Shown here in pieces: positions 6,200 to 6,851 of a stretch of DNA of 6,851 nucleotides. Made by a program: the position numbers and the translations under genes. The notes beneath the pieces were generated by a model that did not search any database, was not told the DNA's origin, and saw only the letters and a program-made list of their open reading frames with translations. The DNA is from a bacterium (GTDB taxonomy: Bacteria > Desulfobacterota > GWC2-55-46). The first letter of the stretch is position 1, and each line of letters begins with the position of its first letter. Where the stretch lies: the NCBI GenBank assembly GCA_004298725.1, contig SCQA01000291.1, forward strand, positions 1 through 6,851. The letters are read 5' to 3'.

Positions 6200-6261
6200 T
6201 TAGTGTTTAGAGGTATGGATTACGGCGGTACTGACCTCTATTCACTATTCACTAATCACTA
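6200..6261. repeat. Inverted repeat plus 7-bp tandem repeat upstream of folE2
   Basis: TAGTGTTTAGAGGT (6201-6214) matches the reverse complement of ACCTCTATTCACTA (6234-6247) at 12 of 14 positions, forming a stem over a 19-nt loop. The right arm merges with a heptad tandem repeat, TTCACTA at 6241-6247 and 6248-6254 and ATCACTA at 6255-6261. The repeat ends 8 nt before the folE2 ATG, in the place where a ribosome binding site would lie. Confidence 0.6.
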
Positions 6262-6269
6262 ATTTCAAT

Positions 6270-6851
6270 ATGCCAAAAACCACACTTAAAGACATACAAT
6301 CCGGCCCGGACTTCAGGCGCATAGCCATTGACAAAGTCGGCGTTAAAGACATCCGCTACCCGATAGTGGTGCTCGACAAAAAAAATAAATTTCAGCACAC
6401 CATTGCCTCTGTGAACATGTACGTTGACCTGCCTCATCAGTTCAAAGGCACACACATGTCGCGCTTCATTGAAATACTCAATGAGCACTGCGGCGAAATA
6501 ACCGTTAAAAATTTTCCGGCCATACTTAAAAAGATGAAAAGAATTTTTAACGCCACAACCGCCCACCTTGAGGTGGAGTTTCCGTATTTTGTGGAAAAAG
6601 CCGCGCCAGTGTCAAAAGCTAAAGGGCTGATGGAGTACAAATGCAAATATCAAGGCACTCTCGGCGAGACTGCGGACTTCATCCTTGAAATTACCGTGCC
6701 GGTTTCAACACTCTGCCCGTGTTCTAAAGAAATAAGCAAGCGCGGCGCGCACAACCAGCGCGGCATGGTAAAAGCGGCTATAAGGTTTAAGGGGTTCGTA
6801 TGGATAGAAGACATCATAAAGGCATTGGAGGCATCCGCGTCAAGTCCGGTC
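6270..6851 (+). CDS. folE2: GTP cyclohydrolase FolE2 (type IB), 3' end outside window
   Basis: Opens and rearranges GTP to 7,8-dihydroneopterin triphosphate, the entry to folate and to queuosine precursors; this type replaces zinc-dependent FolE and can work with other metals. The 194 codons visible are open to the window edge, roughly three quarters of the usual ~260 residues. Recognisable segments are DKVGVKDIRYPI (21-32), YVDLPHQFKGTHMSRFIEIL (51-70), and the key stretch VPVSTLCPCSKEISKRGAHN (143-162) followed by QR; it carries the conserved metal-site Cys149 and His161. ATG at 6270 is the only sensible start: the frame upstream is open only to a TAG at 6201 and contains no ATG, GTG or TTG. 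No Shine-Dalgarno is seen; the upstream bases are the TTCACTA heptads. queD lies just upstream, fitting a pterin supply pair. No zinc-repressor (Zur) box or riboswitch was recognised. Confidence 0.94.
   Translation, partial: MPKTTLKDIQSGPDFRRIAIDKVGVKDIRYPIVVLDKKNKFQHTIASVNMYVDLPHQFKGTHMSRFIEILNEHCGEITVKNFPAILKKMKRIFNATTAHLEVEFPYFVEKAAPVSKAKGLMEYKCKYQGTLGETADFILEITVPVSTLCPCSKEISKRGAHNQRGMVKAAIRFKGFVWIEDIIKALEASASSPV

Noticed and set aside
6201..6247. Folate or preQ1 riboswitch upstream of folE2
   Set aside because: A stem-loop is present, but the conserved core of neither riboswitch class could be recognised.

Overview
The window looks like chromosomal DNA of a Gram-negative bacterium of moderate GC content. 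It probably comes from an uncultured lineage near the deltaproteobacterial or Nitrospirota groups. That placement is an inference from gene content (a DUF1844 protein beside Hsp20, a membrane-anchored two-PDZ HtrA, FolE2 paired with QueD) and from the many short palindromic repeats between genes; no phylogenetic marker was analysed. All intact genes read on the + strand.

Layout: (1) 1-665, the 3' part of an Hsp20 chaperone gene cut by the window edge, then a DUF1844 gene with a strong ribosome binding site. (2) 666-1066, a gene-free stretch with a possible terminator, a GTAG-headed palindrome (REP-like) and a 145-bp element with inverted ends. (3) 1067-3228, htrA/degP-type protease followed 8 nt later by ubiX (flavin prenyltransferase, TTG start), probably one transcript. 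(4) 3229-3470, nested hairpins. (5) 3471-4763, serS. (6) 4764-5177, repeat-rich spacer containing a second inverted-end element, an inverted pair of GTAG-type palindromes (REPIN-like) and a good sigma-70 promoter. (7) 5178-5262, tRNA-Ser(UGA) with encoded CCA. (8) 5263-5496, on the minus strand and abutting the tRNA, a decayed frame that resembles the C-terminus of a large serine recombinase. (9) 5729-6097, queD, then a repeat-containing spacer, then folE2 from 6270 running off the right end.

Functionally, the left part concerns protein quality control (small heat shock protein, envelope protease). The middle holds prenyl-FMN synthesis and serine tRNA charging, with serS and a tRNA-Ser about 0.4 kb apart. 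The right end supplies pterins: FolE2 makes dihydroneopterin triphosphate from GTP, and QueD can turn that into 6-carboxy-tetrahydropterin for queuosine/7-deazapurine synthesis.

No clear new multi-gene system is visible. The most interesting material is in the gaps: three palindromes sharing the GTAG + 1 nt + stem layout of REP elements with covarying stems, two MITE-like elements, several other hairpin repeats, and a recombinase remnant at a tRNA gene.
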